DNA from: Vallitalea longa
GTDB taxonomy: Bacteria > Bacillota > Clostridia > Lachnospirales > Vallitaleaceae
Reading direction: 5' to 3'
DNA: 64,000 bases
NCBI RefSeq assembly: GCF_027923465.1
Contig: NZ_BRLB01000014.1
Location: 62,001 to 126,000, forward strand
A program made the translations under genes and the position numbers. Below, in pieces: positions 1-9,607 of this stretch. How positions within the stretch are numbered: the stretch's first letter is position 1; every line of letters begins with the position of its first letter. Under the pieces are notes generated by a model. That model had not been told where the DNA came from and searched no databases. It saw only the letters and a program-made list of their open reading frames with translations.

Positions 1-1
1 A

Positions 2-493
2 GAGTTTTCCAATATGCCTATAATCATGTTAACGGCAAAAGGTGAAGATATGGACAAAATTCTTGGACTAGAATATGGTGCAGATGATTACATGACTAAG
101 CCATTCAACATACTTGAGCTGAAAGCTAGAATGAAAGCAGTTCTTAGAAGAATTAAAACTGAATATAATGGTGACTCTGAAACTGTTATTAATTCTGGAG
201 AACTAAAAATTGACTGTGAGAGCAGAAGAGTCTTTATTAACAATGAAGAAATTAATTTGACAGCGAAGGAATTTGATTTACTTGAACTTTTTAGTAAGCA
301 CCCGAATAAAGTATATAGTAGAGAGAATCTACTAAATATAGTTTGGGGATATGATTACCCTGGTGATGTAAGAACGGTGGACGTACACGTAAGAAGACTT
401 AGAGAAAAAGTAGAGCCAAATCCAAGCGAGCCTAAGTTCATTCATACTAAGTGGGGTGTTGGTTATTATTATCAGAACAAGAAAAATATTTAA
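2..493 (+). CDS. OmpR/PhoB-family response regulator (5' partial)
   Basis: This is the C-terminal part of a DNA-binding response regulator; the 5' end lies outside the window. What is visible begins at the fourth strand of the receiver domain (PIIMLTA), followed by GADDYMTKPF, which holds the conserved lysine of the receiver. The phospho-acceptor aspartate is upstream and not seen. A winged-helix effector domain follows (LTAKEFDLLELF, then RTVDVHVRRLREK and WGVGYYY). It should bind DNA when phosphorylated by the kinase encoded next, whose frame overlaps the end of this gene. The family is clear; the regulon cannot be told from the sequence. Confidence 0.93.
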   Translation, partial: EFSNMPIIMLTAKGEDMDKILGLEYGADDYMTKPFNILELKARMKAVLRRIKTEYNGDSETVINSGELKIDCESRRVFINNEEINLTAKEFDLLELFSKHPNKVYSRENLLNIVWGYDYPGDVRTVDVHVRRLREKVEPNPSEPKFIHTKWGVGYYYQNKKNI

Positions 494-1895
494 TAGCATA
501 AGGGCTAAGATATTTATATCATATGTAATCGTAAGTATCATACCACTGATCCTATTAACTAACATATTAATTAACTCTTTAGAAAAATATTATGTAAGTG
601 AAAATTCAAGGTCTATGTTTAGACAAGCCAATATAATATCTACTAATTTGATGGTTAGAGGATTTATTAGTGATAGTTCAGGGATCAAAGACTATGTGAG
701 TGTAATTGGGAGTCAAGATTATGAAAGAATAATAATACTTGACTCTAGAAGCACAGTGAAGTATGATTCTAATGGAATTGATACTGGTAAGGCATATGCA
801 ACGCAAGAAGTAATTGATGCATTAAAAGGTAAAAGCAGTTCGTCATTCAAAAAGAATATGAATATAGCGAAAGTAATAACACCTATAAAAGATGAAAAAA
901 AGGATGAAGTATACGGAGCTATAATATTAACAAATTCATACGATGGTATCAATAATTCTATTAATAGCTTGAAAAGCATTTCGTACCTGATTATATTAGC
1001 AATGTTGATTCTAATACTAACATTGAGTTATAATTTCTCAGGACTCATAACGAAGCCCTTTAAGAAATTGTTAATAAGCATTAATAAAATTACTGATGGA
1101 AATGTGGATGAAAAAATTGACATTAAAGGGAATAACGAAATTGAGGAAATTGGAACTGCATTTAATCATATGACTGATAAGTTGGAACAGGTTGACGAAG
1201 GCAGGCAGCAATTTGTAGCTAACGTGTCACATGAATTGAAGACACCCCTAAGTTCAGTAAAAGTATTAGCGGAATCGTTATTAATGCAACCTGATGCTCC
1301 AAAAGAATTATATAAAGAATTCTTTGAGGATATTAGTAATGAGATTGAGCGAGAGACTACAATAATAAACGATTTACTTACTATGGTGACATTGGATAAA
1401 AATGATAATGAGTTAACTATCAGTGAAACTAATCTTAACTTGCTCATTGAATCAATATTGAAAAGATTGAAGCCTTTAGCTGATATTAAAGGTGTAGAGA
1501 TGGTTTTTGAAAGTTATAGAGAAGTTATAGCTGAAGTTGATAAGACTAAAATCTCATTGGCATTGACTAATCTTATAGAAAATGGTATAAAGTATAATAA
1601 AGAATATGGGACTATAAAAGTTACACTTAATTCCGATTACAAAAACGCACAGGTATTAGTTAAAGATACTGGAATAGGTATACCAGAAGAAAGCATCAAT
1701 AAAATTTTTCAAAGATTTTATAGAGTTGATAAAACACGTTCGAGGGAAACAGGGGGTACAGGGCTTGGATTGTCTATTACACACCAAGCTATACTTATGC
1801 ATCAAGGATTTATAAGGTGTAGTAGTGAACTAGGAAGTGGAACAACTTTTGAAGTTAGTATACCACTAAAAAGACCAATACATGAAAATATATAA
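456..1895 (+). CDS. Membrane sensor histidine kinase
   Basis: Partner kinase of the upstream response regulator. Order: first membrane helix (about residues 18-38), extracytoplasmic sensor segment, second helix (about 176-195), HAMP-like linker, dimerisation/phospho-acceptor box (VSHELKTPL, His of the H-box), then an ATPase domain with N-box (NLIENGIKYN), DTGIGIP and GTGLGLSI. Overall layout resembles the WalK/PhoR group. The TTG start at 456 overlaps the regulator's stop by 38 bases and has only a weak ribosome site (GGGGTG directly before it), so the exact start is uncertain, but the overlap implies translational coupling. The stimulus is unknown. Confidence 0.92.
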   Translation: MLVIIIRTRKIFNSIRAKIFISYVIVSIIPLILLTNILINSLEKYYVSENSRSMFRQANIISTNLMVRGFISDSSGIKDYVSVIGSQDYERIIILDSRSTVKYDSNGIDTGKAYATQEVIDALKGKSSSSFKKNMNIAKVITPIKDEKKDEVYGAIILTNSYDGINNSINSLKSISYLIILAMLILILTLSYNFSGLITKPFKKLLISINKITDGNVDEKIDIKGNNEIEEIGTAFNHMTDKLEQVDEGRQQFVANVSHELKTPLSSVKVLAESLLMQPDAPKELYKEFFEDISNEIERETTIINDLLTMVTLDKNDNELTISETNLNLLIESILKRLKPLADIKGVEMVFESYREVIAEVDKTKISLALTNLIENGIKYNKEYGTIKVTLNSDYKNAQVLVKDTGIGIPEESINKIFQRFYRVDKTRSRETGGTGLGLSITHQAILMHQGFIRCSSELGSGTTFEVSIPLKRPIHENI

Positions 1896-1929
1896 ATCTA
1901 AGAGCTTATTTCGTTGGAGGTGTTACAAA

Positions 1930-2880
1930 TTGGGGAAAATATTGAAATTCAGTATTTTGTATGTTTTTCTTATTATCGTTTTAACAGGTTGTGGAACTAA
2001 ATCTGACAATGTTAATGTTGAATCTAGTGAGAAAAACACCAAAATAGTTTTAACAAACAAAAAGAATAATTCATGGATATCCAAAGAAGTTAGCATATCT
2101 AGTGTTAGTGTTGAGGATATGGTGAAAGAAATATTTGAACTTTTACAAAATGGTATTGAAGATGATGTAGAAACAGTAAGTACTGTACCTTCTAATATAA
2201 AGTTATTAGAAGTGATATTGGACGAACCTAATTTAATAATAAATCTATCAAAAGAATATTCGTTACTTGACACGGTTGAAGAAAACATTTGTCGTGTATC
2301 GTTGATTTCTTCACTTACAGAATTAGATTCTATCGATAAGGTAGAGATTTATGTTGAAGGAGTACCATTAAAAGGACCAGATGGTAAAGCTATCGGACCT
2401 ATTGGAAAGGATCAATTAGTGTTTGATGATCCGGAAAATGAAAATATTACAACAAGAAAAGTGTTATTATATTTTTCTGATGCAGAAGGTACTGGATTAG
2501 TTCCTAAAGAAGTTGAAGTACAAGTTGATCCTAATGAACCTTTAGAGAAAATGGTTTTGAATTTATTAATAAATTTACCATTAACTGAGGAAGAAGTTAG
2601 AACTATACCTACCGAAACTAAAGTTATCAATACATCTGTAAGTGAAGGTGTATGCTATGTAGATTTCAGTAAAGAATTTAAATCCAAGCATGAAGGTGGG
2701 TCTACTGGTGAATTACTCACTATTTATTCAATAGTGAATACATTAACAGAACTTCCAGATATCAATAAAGTACAATTTTTGATTGAAGGGGAAAAAGAAG
2801 AACTCTTCAAAGGACATTTACAATTCAATATATTGTTTGAAAGAAATCTAGATCTAGTTATAGATAATAAAGAAAAATAG
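1930..2880 (+). CDS. GerMN-domain lipoprotein
   Basis: Secreted lipoprotein with two GerMN (sporulation/germination) domains in tandem, about residues 55-160 and 185-300. I chose the TTG at 1930: GGAGG lies nine bases upstream, and the product then starts with a short basic segment, a hydrophobic stretch and a lipobox LTGC. A longer frame from the ATG at 1882 would put 16 poorly fitting residues before the signal peptide. GerM of Bacillus subtilis is needed for sporulation and is thought to help hold the SpoIIIA-SpoIIQ complex. The link with a two-component system is common in clostridia. Its exact role here is not known. Confidence 0.82.
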   Translation: MGKILKFSILYVFLIIVLTGCGTKSDNVNVESSEKNTKIVLTNKKNNSWISKEVSISSVSVEDMVKEIFELLQNGIEDDVETVSTVPSNIKLLEVILDEPNLIINLSKEYSLLDTVEENICRVSLISSLTELDSIDKVEIYVEGVPLKGPDGKAIGPIGKDQLVFDDPENENITTRKVLLYFSDAEGTGLVPKEVEVQVDPNEPLEKMVLNLLINLPLTEEEVRTIPTETKVINTSVSEGVCYVDFSKEFKSKHEGGSTGELLTIYSIVNTLTELPDINKVQFLIEGEKEELFKGHLQFNILFERNLDLVIDNKEK

Positions 2881-2882
2881 TG

Positions 2883-2921
2883 TTTTCCACTTCTCTACAA
2901 TAAGGGAGGTGGAAAATTTTT
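2883..2921 (+). terminator. Rho-independent terminator after the two-component operon
   Basis: Arms 2883-2895 and 2904-2916 pair (TTTTCCAC with GTGGAAAA plus G-U pairs) and are followed by a T-rich run. Confidence 0.8.
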
Positions 2922-2969
2922 ATTATACTAAGGTTAGTAGTTGAGAGGGGCTTTTTGGGGAGAACTTTT

Positions 2970-5348
2970 ATGAAAAGACCTGCATTATTTATTTGCTTCT
3001 TTTATTTAGTTGGATTGATTGTAGGATATTATGTCAGTAATTGGTTGCTTATTATAGCATTCTTTGTTCTTTCAATTGTAGTATCAGTACTCTTATATAA
3101 GACGTATTTATGGAGAACTATTCTATTTTTTCCATTCATATGCTTATTTGCATACACAAATATATGTAATCACATGGATTTTAGGAATAATGATATAGAT
3201 GACCTTTTTGATGATAGCATTTCATGTAAAGCAGAAGGATATGTTGATTCATTATCTTGTATGGAGGATAAAATTGAGTTTGTTTTATCTGCTGATGAAA
3301 TTACAATAAACAATGTGGTATATAATGAAAACACTATTCTGAAAGTATATGATAATAAGACAACAGATATAAATATCGGGGATCATATTGTTGTTATTGG
3401 TGATTTGAACAAATTGGCAGAACCAACTAACCAAGGGCAATTTAATGAAGAAAAATATTATAGAGTGAGAGAGATTAAATATAAATTATTTCTCTCTGAT
3501 TATGAAATAATAACTAGTAAGAAAATGTTACCTGGTTTAAAATATTCTATTAAGAGAATGTTATTTGATTTCAAGAACGAAGCTATTGAAATATTTGATA
3601 GGATATTGCCTAATGAACAAGCCAATTTAATGAAAGCTATGATATTAGGAGATAAATCTTATTTATCAGTAGATACTAAAAAGATATATGCTGAGTCAGG
3701 TATATCTCATGTTCTTGCTATATCTGGTCTACATATAGCAATCTTAGGCTATGGATTCTATAGATTCATATGTTTGTTGTTATCAAGGAAAAAAGGGGTA
3801 ATAATTACAATTATTTTTTTAGTATCGTATTGTATTTTAACTGGAGCAAGTGTTTCGACTGTTAGAGCTGTAATTATGCTTTCTATCATTCTCTTAGCTT
3901 ATTATTTTGGAAGAACATATGATATATACTCATCAATTTCTACAGCTGCAATTATTTTATTAACGATTAATCCATATAATTTGTGGGATACAGGTTTCTT
4001 GTTGTCTTTTTCAGCTGTTATAGGTATAATTACAATCGCACCAGTACTTAATCAAATATATAATAAAACCAATAATGGTATTATATCGACTTTTAATGTG
4101 AGCCTAGCGGCAACACTGGGTACTATGCCTGTGATGCTTCTGAATTATTACGAGATACATATTTATTCTGTATTGGTCAATATATTAGTAGTACCACTTA
4201 TGTCGATTGTTGTATTATTTGGCTTCATAGGACTTGTCGGTGGATTTTTTTCTGTTTTCATAGGCAAAATATGTTCTGGGATAGTTTTTTATATACTTAA
4301 TTTCTATGACTTCTGCTGTAATTTAGTTAAGTATCTTCCGTTCAATACAATTACTATAGGTAAACCGAAGTCCATAAGCCTTATACTGTATATTGTAATA
4401 TTGATTCTAATGGCATTACTTGCTAATGAAAGATTTAATAAGCAAGTAATCAAAAAGTATATTATTATAACAGTGTGTGGATTGCTTATCATAAATTTTG
4501 CTGATTACATTATCAAAAAACCTCTTAAAATAGTTCATTTAGATATAGGTCAAGGTGATAGTGCTGTGGTGATTTCACCTGATAGGAAAGTATATGTTAT
4601 TGATGGTGGAGGTAATCAAAGAAAGAAGACCACGGATAGAGATACAGGATATTATATATTAAAGCCATATCTGAAATATAATGGTATCAGTAAAATAGAT
4701 TGTCTCATAATGACACATAGTGATAGAGACCACGTTGGTGGACTGATAGAACTTATAGACTATTTTAAAATAAAAAATATTATTGTACCTTATGCTTATA
4801 AACATAAGAAGGAAGAAGATATATTATTAGAGGAACTCATAAATAAGGCATCCAAGAAAAAAATAAATGTTGTTTACCTAAAAGAAAATGATATCATAAG
4901 AGATAGATATATTAATTTTGAAGCTTTATATCCGATTGATGAAATAAAAGAATTTCCTAATAACAATGCTTATTCTTTGGTACTAAATCTAAAGTATAAG
5001 TCTTTTAATGAATTATTCACAGGTGATATAGAAAAGCAAGAAGAACAAAAAATTAACTATAAATATACAGATTATTTAAACAGTGATATAATGAAAGTGC
5101 CACATCATGGCTCTAATACTTCTTCAACGGAAGAGTTTATTAAAAATGTTATACCTAAGGTTGCTGTAATTAGTTCTGGAAGAAACAATAAATTTGGACA
5201 TCCACATAAAGAGATACTAGATAGGTATGAAAAATATGATATACCCATTTTCAATACAGCTTGGGATGGTGCCATTACTATAAAAACTGATGGAAATAAT
5301 ATAGGTCTCAGTACATATTACAGTAATAGACATATGTTTATAAAGTAA
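2970..5348 (+). CDS. comEC: ComEC/Rec2 DNA-uptake channel protein
   Basis: Polytopic membrane protein for import of single-stranded DNA in natural transformation. Residues 1-65 hold N-terminal membrane helices, followed by an extracytoplasmic domain, the Competence domain (SHVLAISGLHIAILGYG is diagnostic, about residues 245-262) with many helices, and a C-terminal metallo-beta-lactamase-like domain from about residue 520 (HLDIGQGDS, MTHSDRDHVGG, VPHHGS). Length of about 792 residues fits the full family. The ATG at 2970 follows GGGGAG by seven bases; a TTG at 2955 is a possible alternative. Presence of comEC alone does not show that the organism is competent. It heads a group with holA. Confidence 0.93.
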   Translation: MKRPALFICFFYLVGLIVGYYVSNWLLIIAFFVLSIVVSVLLYKTYLWRTILFFPFICLFAYTNICNHMDFRNNDIDDLFDDSISCKAEGYVDSLSCMEDKIEFVLSADEITINNVVYNENTILKVYDNKTTDINIGDHIVVIGDLNKLAEPTNQGQFNEEKYYRVREIKYKLFLSDYEIITSKKMLPGLKYSIKRMLFDFKNEAIEIFDRILPNEQANLMKAMILGDKSYLSVDTKKIYAESGISHVLAISGLHIAILGYGFYRFICLLLSRKKGVIITIIFLVSYCILTGASVSTVRAVIMLSIILLAYYFGRTYDIYSSISTAAIILLTINPYNLWDTGFLLSFSAVIGIITIAPVLNQIYNKTNNGIISTFNVSLAATLGTMPVMLLNYYEIHIYSVLVNILVVPLMSIVVLFGFIGLVGGFFSVFIGKICSGIVFYILNFYDFCCNLVKYLPFNTITIGKPKSISLILYIVILILMALLANERFNKQVIKKYIIITVCGLLIINFADYIIKKPLKIVHLDIGQGDSAVVISPDRKVYVIDGGGNQRKKTTDRDTGYYILKPYLKYNGISKIDCLIMTHSDRDHVGGLIELIDYFKIKNIIVPYAYKHKKEEDILLEELINKASKKKINVVYLKENDIIRDRYINFEALYPIDEIKEFPNNNAYSLVLNLKYKSFNELFTGDIEKQEEQKINYKYTDYLNSDIMKVPHHGSNTSSTEEFIKNVIPKVAVISSGRNNKFGHPHKEILDRYEKYDIPIFNTAWDGAITIKTDGNNIGLSTYYSNRHMFIK

Positions 5349-5369
5349 AATGAATTTTAGGAGTAGAAT

Positions 5370-6356
5370 ATGAAAGGTTTAAAAAAACAACTACAAAACA
5401 ATGAATATCATAATATATATCTGTTTTACGGTGAAGAAAAGTATCTGTTGGATATGTATCTGAACAAGTTAATAGATGGATTGTTGGCTGATACTGATAA
5501 AACCATGAATTATGATTATTTTGATAAAAGCAGTATGAACATAGATAAATTTTTCAATACAATCGAAACACTACCTTTTTTTGCAAGCAGGAGAGTAATT
5601 GTGGTAAGTTATGCAAAACTATGTAAAGGTAAGAGTAGTAATTCCACAACTATAGCAGAAAGAATTACTGATATTCCAGAATCAACTACGGTGATTTTTT
5701 TAGAAGAAGATATTGATAAGAGAAGTAAGTTGTATAAAGTAATCAATAAAAACGGATATGCGGTTAATTTCAGTAAATTATCAGAGAATGATTTGGTGAA
5801 ATGGATAGCTCAGAAATTTCATACCTTTGGGAAAAAAATTGAAAGAAGTACAGCAATACATTTCCTAAAAGTAGTAGGAACAGATATGACAAATATAGAT
5901 AATGAAATAGAAAAGCTCGCCATGTTCTGTATGGATGAAGATATTATAACTAAGGATTCAATTGATGAAATATGTACAAGAAGTATTGAGAACAAAATTT
6001 TCGAATTAGTTAGTGCTATGGGACAGAATAGAAGAGAAAGAGCAGTTCTATTGTATCATGATATGATTACAGCTAAAGAGCCGCCAGGAAGAATATTATT
6101 TATGTTAATACGTCAATTCAGATTGATATTACAGAGTAAATTACTGCAAAAAAAAGGTTTGAGTGAGCGAGAGATAGGAAGTAGAATAAAATTAGCACCA
6201 TTTATCGTAAGGGAATGTCTACGTCAAGGTAAAAATATGTCAATAGATCATCTGAAACAAGCACTAAATGATTGTCTAGAAACAGATAGCGGTATTAAAA
6301 TTGGGAAAATAGATGCTAAGATAGGTGTAGAAGTCATTATTATGAAATATAGTTGA
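5370..6356 (+). CDS. holA: DNA polymerase III delta subunit
   Basis: Clamp-loader delta subunit, which opens the sliding clamp during replication. The N-terminal part has the family signature YLFYGEEKYLLDMYLNKL, with a degenerate Walker region, and the C-terminal helical collar domain is complete; 328 residues is the usual length. It starts 22 bases after comEC with AGGAGTAG as ribosome site, so the two are probably co-transcribed, the usual arrangement in Firmicutes (comEC-holA-rpsT). A bidirectional terminator separates it from the convergent rpsT. Confidence 0.93.
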   Translation: MKGLKKQLQNNEYHNIYLFYGEEKYLLDMYLNKLIDGLLADTDKTMNYDYFDKSSMNIDKFFNTIETLPFFASRRVIVVSYAKLCKGKSSNSTTIAERITDIPESTTVIFLEEDIDKRSKLYKVINKNGYAVNFSKLSENDLVKWIAQKFHTFGKKIERSTAIHFLKVVGTDMTNIDNEIEKLAMFCMDEDIITKDSIDEICTRSIENKIFELVSAMGQNRRERAVLLYHDMITAKEPPGRILFMLIRQFRLILQSKLLQKKGLSEREIGSRIKLAPFIVRECLRQGKNMSIDHLKQALNDCLETDSGIKIGKIDAKIGVEVIIMKYS

Positions 6357-6412
6357 TATACTTGAACAAAAGAGGCTATGCATAGTAGATCTGTCCGTTA
6401 GTCTATAAAAAA

Positions 6413-6442
6413 TAAAAGAGCCGTACAATTGTACGGCTTTTG
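6413..6442. terminator. Bidirectional terminator between holA and rpsT
   Basis: Perfect palindrome AGCCGTACAATTGTACGGCT at 6419-6438, flanked by an A-run on the left and a T-run on the right, so it can end transcription from both convergent genes. Confidence 0.88.
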
Positions 6443-6444
6443 AT

Positions 6445-6705
6445 TTATGCGTTATTTACGGCTTTAGTTAAGCGAGAAACTTTTCTTGAAGCAGTTTTCT
6501 TGTGATAAACACCTTTTAATTTAGCTTTATCAATATAAGAAATTGCTACTAGTAATTGTTTTTCAGCAGCTGATTTATCTCCGGATTCAACAGCAGCTAA
6601 AACTTTTTTAGTTTCTGTCTTAACTCTTGATTTTATTGCTTTATTTCTATTAGTTTTTGTTTCTGTAACTTTAATTCTTTTTTTTGCTGATTTAATATTT
6701 GCCAA
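6445..6705 (-). CDS. rpsT: 30S ribosomal protein S20
   Basis: Small basic ribosomal protein that binds 16S rRNA early in 30S assembly. The product begins LANIKSAKKRIKV and is rich in Lys/Arg, 86 residues, as usual. The TTG start at 6705 was chosen because GGAGGT lies seven bases upstream on the minus strand and the family starts MANIKSA; a longer frame from 6720 would begin inside the ribosome site. It is monocistronic and converges with holA. Confidence 0.96.
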   Translation of the reverse strand: MANIKSAKKRIKVTETKTNRNKAIKSRVKTETKKVLAAVESGDKSAAEKQLLVAISYIDKAKLKGVYHKKTASRKVSRLTKAVNNA

Positions 6706-6948
6706 TGAAATAACCTCCAAAATTTTTATAAATATTTTTGTTTCGCAGTGGGAATTAGGAAACTAAACATTTATTTGTAGATCAAATTTAATGATCTTAA
6801 GTCTTTTTGGACTTTAAAATAAATATCGCACATAAACATACCCTTGTATTTTAATATATAATAGGATATAAGTCAATGAATATATATAAAATAATTGGAA
6901 AAAATATTTTTTAAATAGTATTTAATAATTTAGAAGGGAAATATTTAG

Positions 6949-7971
6949 ATGAATAATAGCAGTGAAGATAAATTGAATAAAGTAGAAGAGAAATATAATG
7001 TTAGAACAGACTTAGCTATTGAAGCAAGGGAAATGGTTAGTGAGGAAGAAACAGAGATAAAAGGTATTGAAGTTGTTGTGGATGAACTTGAAGATATTGA
7101 TTTGTCCGTTACAAGAGTAAATATTCTTGATGATCATGGTGCTAAATCATTGAATAAACCAATAGGTAGTTATATTACGATGGAATGTGAATTGATGAAA
7201 CAGAATGCACCAGAAGCTCATGAGGAAATAGTTAGAGAATTAGCTAAGCAATTAGGTGATTTAGCTAAAGTCGATAAAGATACCACAGTACTGATTGTAG
7301 GGCTTGGAAATAGAGACGTTACACCTGACTCCCTTGGTCCAAGAGCAGTATCTAATGTTTTGGTCACTAGACATTTATTTAAGGAATTCGGAGAGCCAGA
7401 TGAAGATGATGGACTTAATAAAGTTAGTGCAATAATTCCAGGAGTTATGGGTCAGACAGGTATGGAAACATTTGAAATAATTCAGGGTATTGTCAATAAA
7501 ATAAAACCCAATTTGATTATAGCTATAGATGCTCTAGCTTCAAGAAGAACAACGAGAGTCAATTCAACAATACAGATAGCGGATACAGGTGTTCATCCCG
7601 GATCAGGAGTAGGTAATAGAAGAAAAGGACTTACTGAAGAGTCTCTTGGTGTGCCAGTAATAGCTATTGGTGTTCCTACGGTGGTAGATGCAGCTACTAT
7701 AGTTAATGATACTATGGAAGAACTGTTGATTGAAATGAAAAAACAGGCGAAGGAAAATACGGATATAGTTGATATGATCAATAGCTTTAATGAACAGGAG
7801 AAGTATCAGTTGATTAAAGAGGTTCTCTATCCTTATGTTGGGAATTTGTTTGTTACCCCTAAGGAAATTGACGCAGTTATTAAAAGGTTAAGTAATATTA
7901 TAGCTTCAGCGTTGAATATAATGCTTCAGCCTAATTTGGAGTTTGATGAGATTACTAAGTTTTTATCATAG
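6949..7971 (+). CDS. gpr: GPR germination endopeptidase
   Basis: Spore protease that starts degradation of small acid-soluble spore proteins during germination. The N-terminal segment NVRTDLAIEARE resembles both the zymogen processing site and the SASP cleavage site, as known for the family. The core has VGLGNRDVTPDSLGP and IIPGVMGQTGME and later IAIDALASR and GVPTVVDAATIV. At 340 residues it is full length. AGAAGGGAAA precedes the ATG. It is placed upstream of spoIIP, the conserved order in spore formers, and would be expressed in the forespore; no forespore promoter was identified with confidence. Confidence 0.95.
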   Translation: MNNSSEDKLNKVEEKYNVRTDLAIEAREMVSEEETEIKGIEVVVDELEDIDLSVTRVNILDDHGAKSLNKPIGSYITMECELMKQNAPEAHEEIVRELAKQLGDLAKVDKDTTVLIVGLGNRDVTPDSLGPRAVSNVLVTRHLFKEFGEPDEDDGLNKVSAIIPGVMGQTGMETFEIIQGIVNKIKPNLIIAIDALASRRTTRVNSTIQIADTGVHPGSGVGNRRKGLTEESLGVPVIAIGVPTVVDAATIVNDTMEELLIEMKKQAKENTDIVDMINSFNEQEKYQLIKEVLYPYVGNLFVTPKEIDAVIKRLSNIIASALNIMLQPNLEFDEITKFLS

Positions 7972-7994
7972 GTTGTAGGAACTAAAAAGTTAGT

Positions 7995-8060
7995 ATAAAG
8001 TGTTACAATTACTTGTCTTACCCTATGAAGCGGTCGGTCAGCGTGAGAGTAACACTTTAT
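7995..8060. repeat. Long hairpin, copy A
   Basis: Perfect 12-bp inverted arms ATAAAGTGTTAC (7995-8006) and GTAACACTTTAT (8049-8060) enclose a 42-base loop containing CTTACCC and CGGTCGGTC. The loop resembles the reverse complement of the hairpin at 9279-9345. It may act as the gpr terminator, a structured RNA or a small palindromic mobile repeat; no choice can be made by eye. Confidence 0.55.
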
Positions 8061-8191
8061 AAGCTTTCCCTATATAGATGGATTATAGATATTAGATAAT
8101 ATCTATTAAGGACAGTCTGTTTTTTCTTGTATAATAATAAATAGTCTGATAACATTAAATCTATCAATACAATAAACAAGGGGGCTTAAGG

Positions 8192-9115
8192 ATGAATATA
8201 GCATTTAGTGAAATACCTAATTCTTGTTCTTGGAATAAAATTGAATTAGTTAACAAAGGCTGGTCAAATGATAAAAAATATTACATAGAAACACAGAATG
8301 GTACACGTTTATTGTTACGAGTTTCAGATATTACACAATATGAACGTAGAAAAAAAGAATATGATATAATGAATCAGCTTGATGAACTAGATATTTTAAT
8401 ATCTAGACCAATAGATTTTGGTACATGCAATAAAGACCAAGATGTTTATACTCTTCTTACATGGATTAATGGGAAAGACGCTGAAACAGTTCTTCCTTCA
8501 TTAACAGACATGGAAAAATACAATCTTGGTTTTGAAACAGGTAAAATATTAAGGAAGATACATCAAATTCCTGCACCTGAAGGTCAATTATCATGGTCAG
8601 AACGATTCAATAAGAAAATTGACCGAAATATTAGAAATTATGAATCCTGTGAAATTAAATTTCAAGGTTCAGATAATATAATAAAGTATATCAATCAAAA
8701 CAGATACCTCTTAGAAGAACGAAAACAATCTTTACAACATGGCGATTATCATGTTGGGAATATGATAGTTACAGAACATTCAAAAATAGGAATAATTGAC
8801 TTTAATAGAGTTGATTTCGGCGATCCTTGGGAAGAATTTAACCGTATTACTTGGTGTGCAGATATTAGTAACCTATTTGCTTCTGGACGTATAAATGGTT
8901 ACTTTGATAATGATGTACCAGATACTTTTTTTAGGCTCATGGCATTATACATTGGAAGTAATCAACTTTCATCTATTCCTTGGGCTATTCCATTTGGACA
9001 AACTGAAATTAATGTGATGATTAATCAGGCTCAAAATGTTTTGAAATGGTATGATAACTTTCAAACGTATATACCAAAATGGTATGTTAAGAACTATGCT
9101 AAAAATCATAGTTAA
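8192..9115 (+). CDS. Aminoglycoside phosphotransferase-family kinase
   Basis: Member of the APH/choline-kinase-like fold. The catalytic loop is LQHGDYHVGNMIV (HGDxxxxN) and the metal-binding motif IIDFNRVDFGDP follows about 18 residues later; the N-terminal lobe has the nucleotide-binding strand region around RLLLRVS. At 307 residues it is full length. The ribosome site is AAGGGGGC before the ATG. The substrate cannot be assigned: this family includes drug-modifying enzymes, sugar and choline kinases and spore-coat proteins, so resistance should not be assumed. It is a single gene between sporulation genes and lies between two related hairpins, which suggests insertion into the conserved gpr-spoIIP order. 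Confidence 0.85.
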   Translation: MNIAFSEIPNSCSWNKIELVNKGWSNDKKYYIETQNGTRLLLRVSDITQYERRKKEYDIMNQLDELDILISRPIDFGTCNKDQDVYTLLTWINGKDAETVLPSLTDMEKYNLGFETGKILRKIHQIPAPEGQLSWSERFNKKIDRNIRNYESCEIKFQGSDNIIKYINQNRYLLEERKQSLQHGDYHVGNMIVTEHSKIGIIDFNRVDFGDPWEEFNRITWCADISNLFASGRINGYFDNDVPDTFFRLMALYIGSNQLSSIPWAIPFGQTEINVMINQAQNVLKWYDNFQTYIPKWYVKNYAKNHS

Positions 9116-9607
9116 ATAGTAATATTTCTTGTTAAATAGGAAAGTCCTACTCTCTATTTTCCTTGAAATCTTTTATGAGGCGTAGCCTCTTTTGTTCTAA
9201 AGCTTATCCTTATAAGTAAAATTTAAATAATAATTTATTAGTAATTAATTTGTACATAGAGGTTCGGCAGTTGGGTGGGATAAATAGTTAGTTTTACGAA
9301 GACCGGTCCTTTAGGAGTAAGGCGAAGTAAAACTAACTATTTATCACTACGCATATTTCCGTTAGCCCAAAATAAAATTTCTCATCCTATCTTTTCTAAA
9401 AATTACTATGAGATATCACTATTACCCTATAGACTGCTAATTTTAATCGCTATTTTCTAATTATCCATTAATACAGTTTATAATATTCCTCACAGTTTTT
9501 AGTAATAAATTGCCCTGTCCAAAAATATATTTTTATAAGATATAAAATAATAAGGACATGTTTATGATCTTTTTATATAACTGTCCATCATAGATAAGGG
9601 TGATATA
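9116..9607. other. 492-base intergenic region upstream of spoIIP
   Basis: Contains the 19-bp-arm hairpin described separately (9279-9345) and otherwise AT-rich sequence without an open frame that looks coding. The spoIIP promoter must lie in its 3' part, but I do not see a convincing match to a mother-cell sigma-factor site. Confidence 0.5.
9279..9345. repeat. Long hairpin, copy B
   Basis: Perfect 19-bp inverted arms at 9279-9297 and 9327-9345 (GATAAATAGTTAGTTTTAC and its complement) enclose a 29-base loop containing GACCGGTC and AGTAAGGCGAAG. Further out, TTGGG (9271-9275) and CCCAA (9365-9369) could extend the structure. Its loop, read on the opposite strand, resembles that of copy A at 7995-8060. 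Confidence 0.7.

Noticed and set aside
8192-9115. Antibiotic resistance gene
   Set aside because: The APH fold is shared by many kinases with other substrates; nothing in the sequence shows drug specificity.
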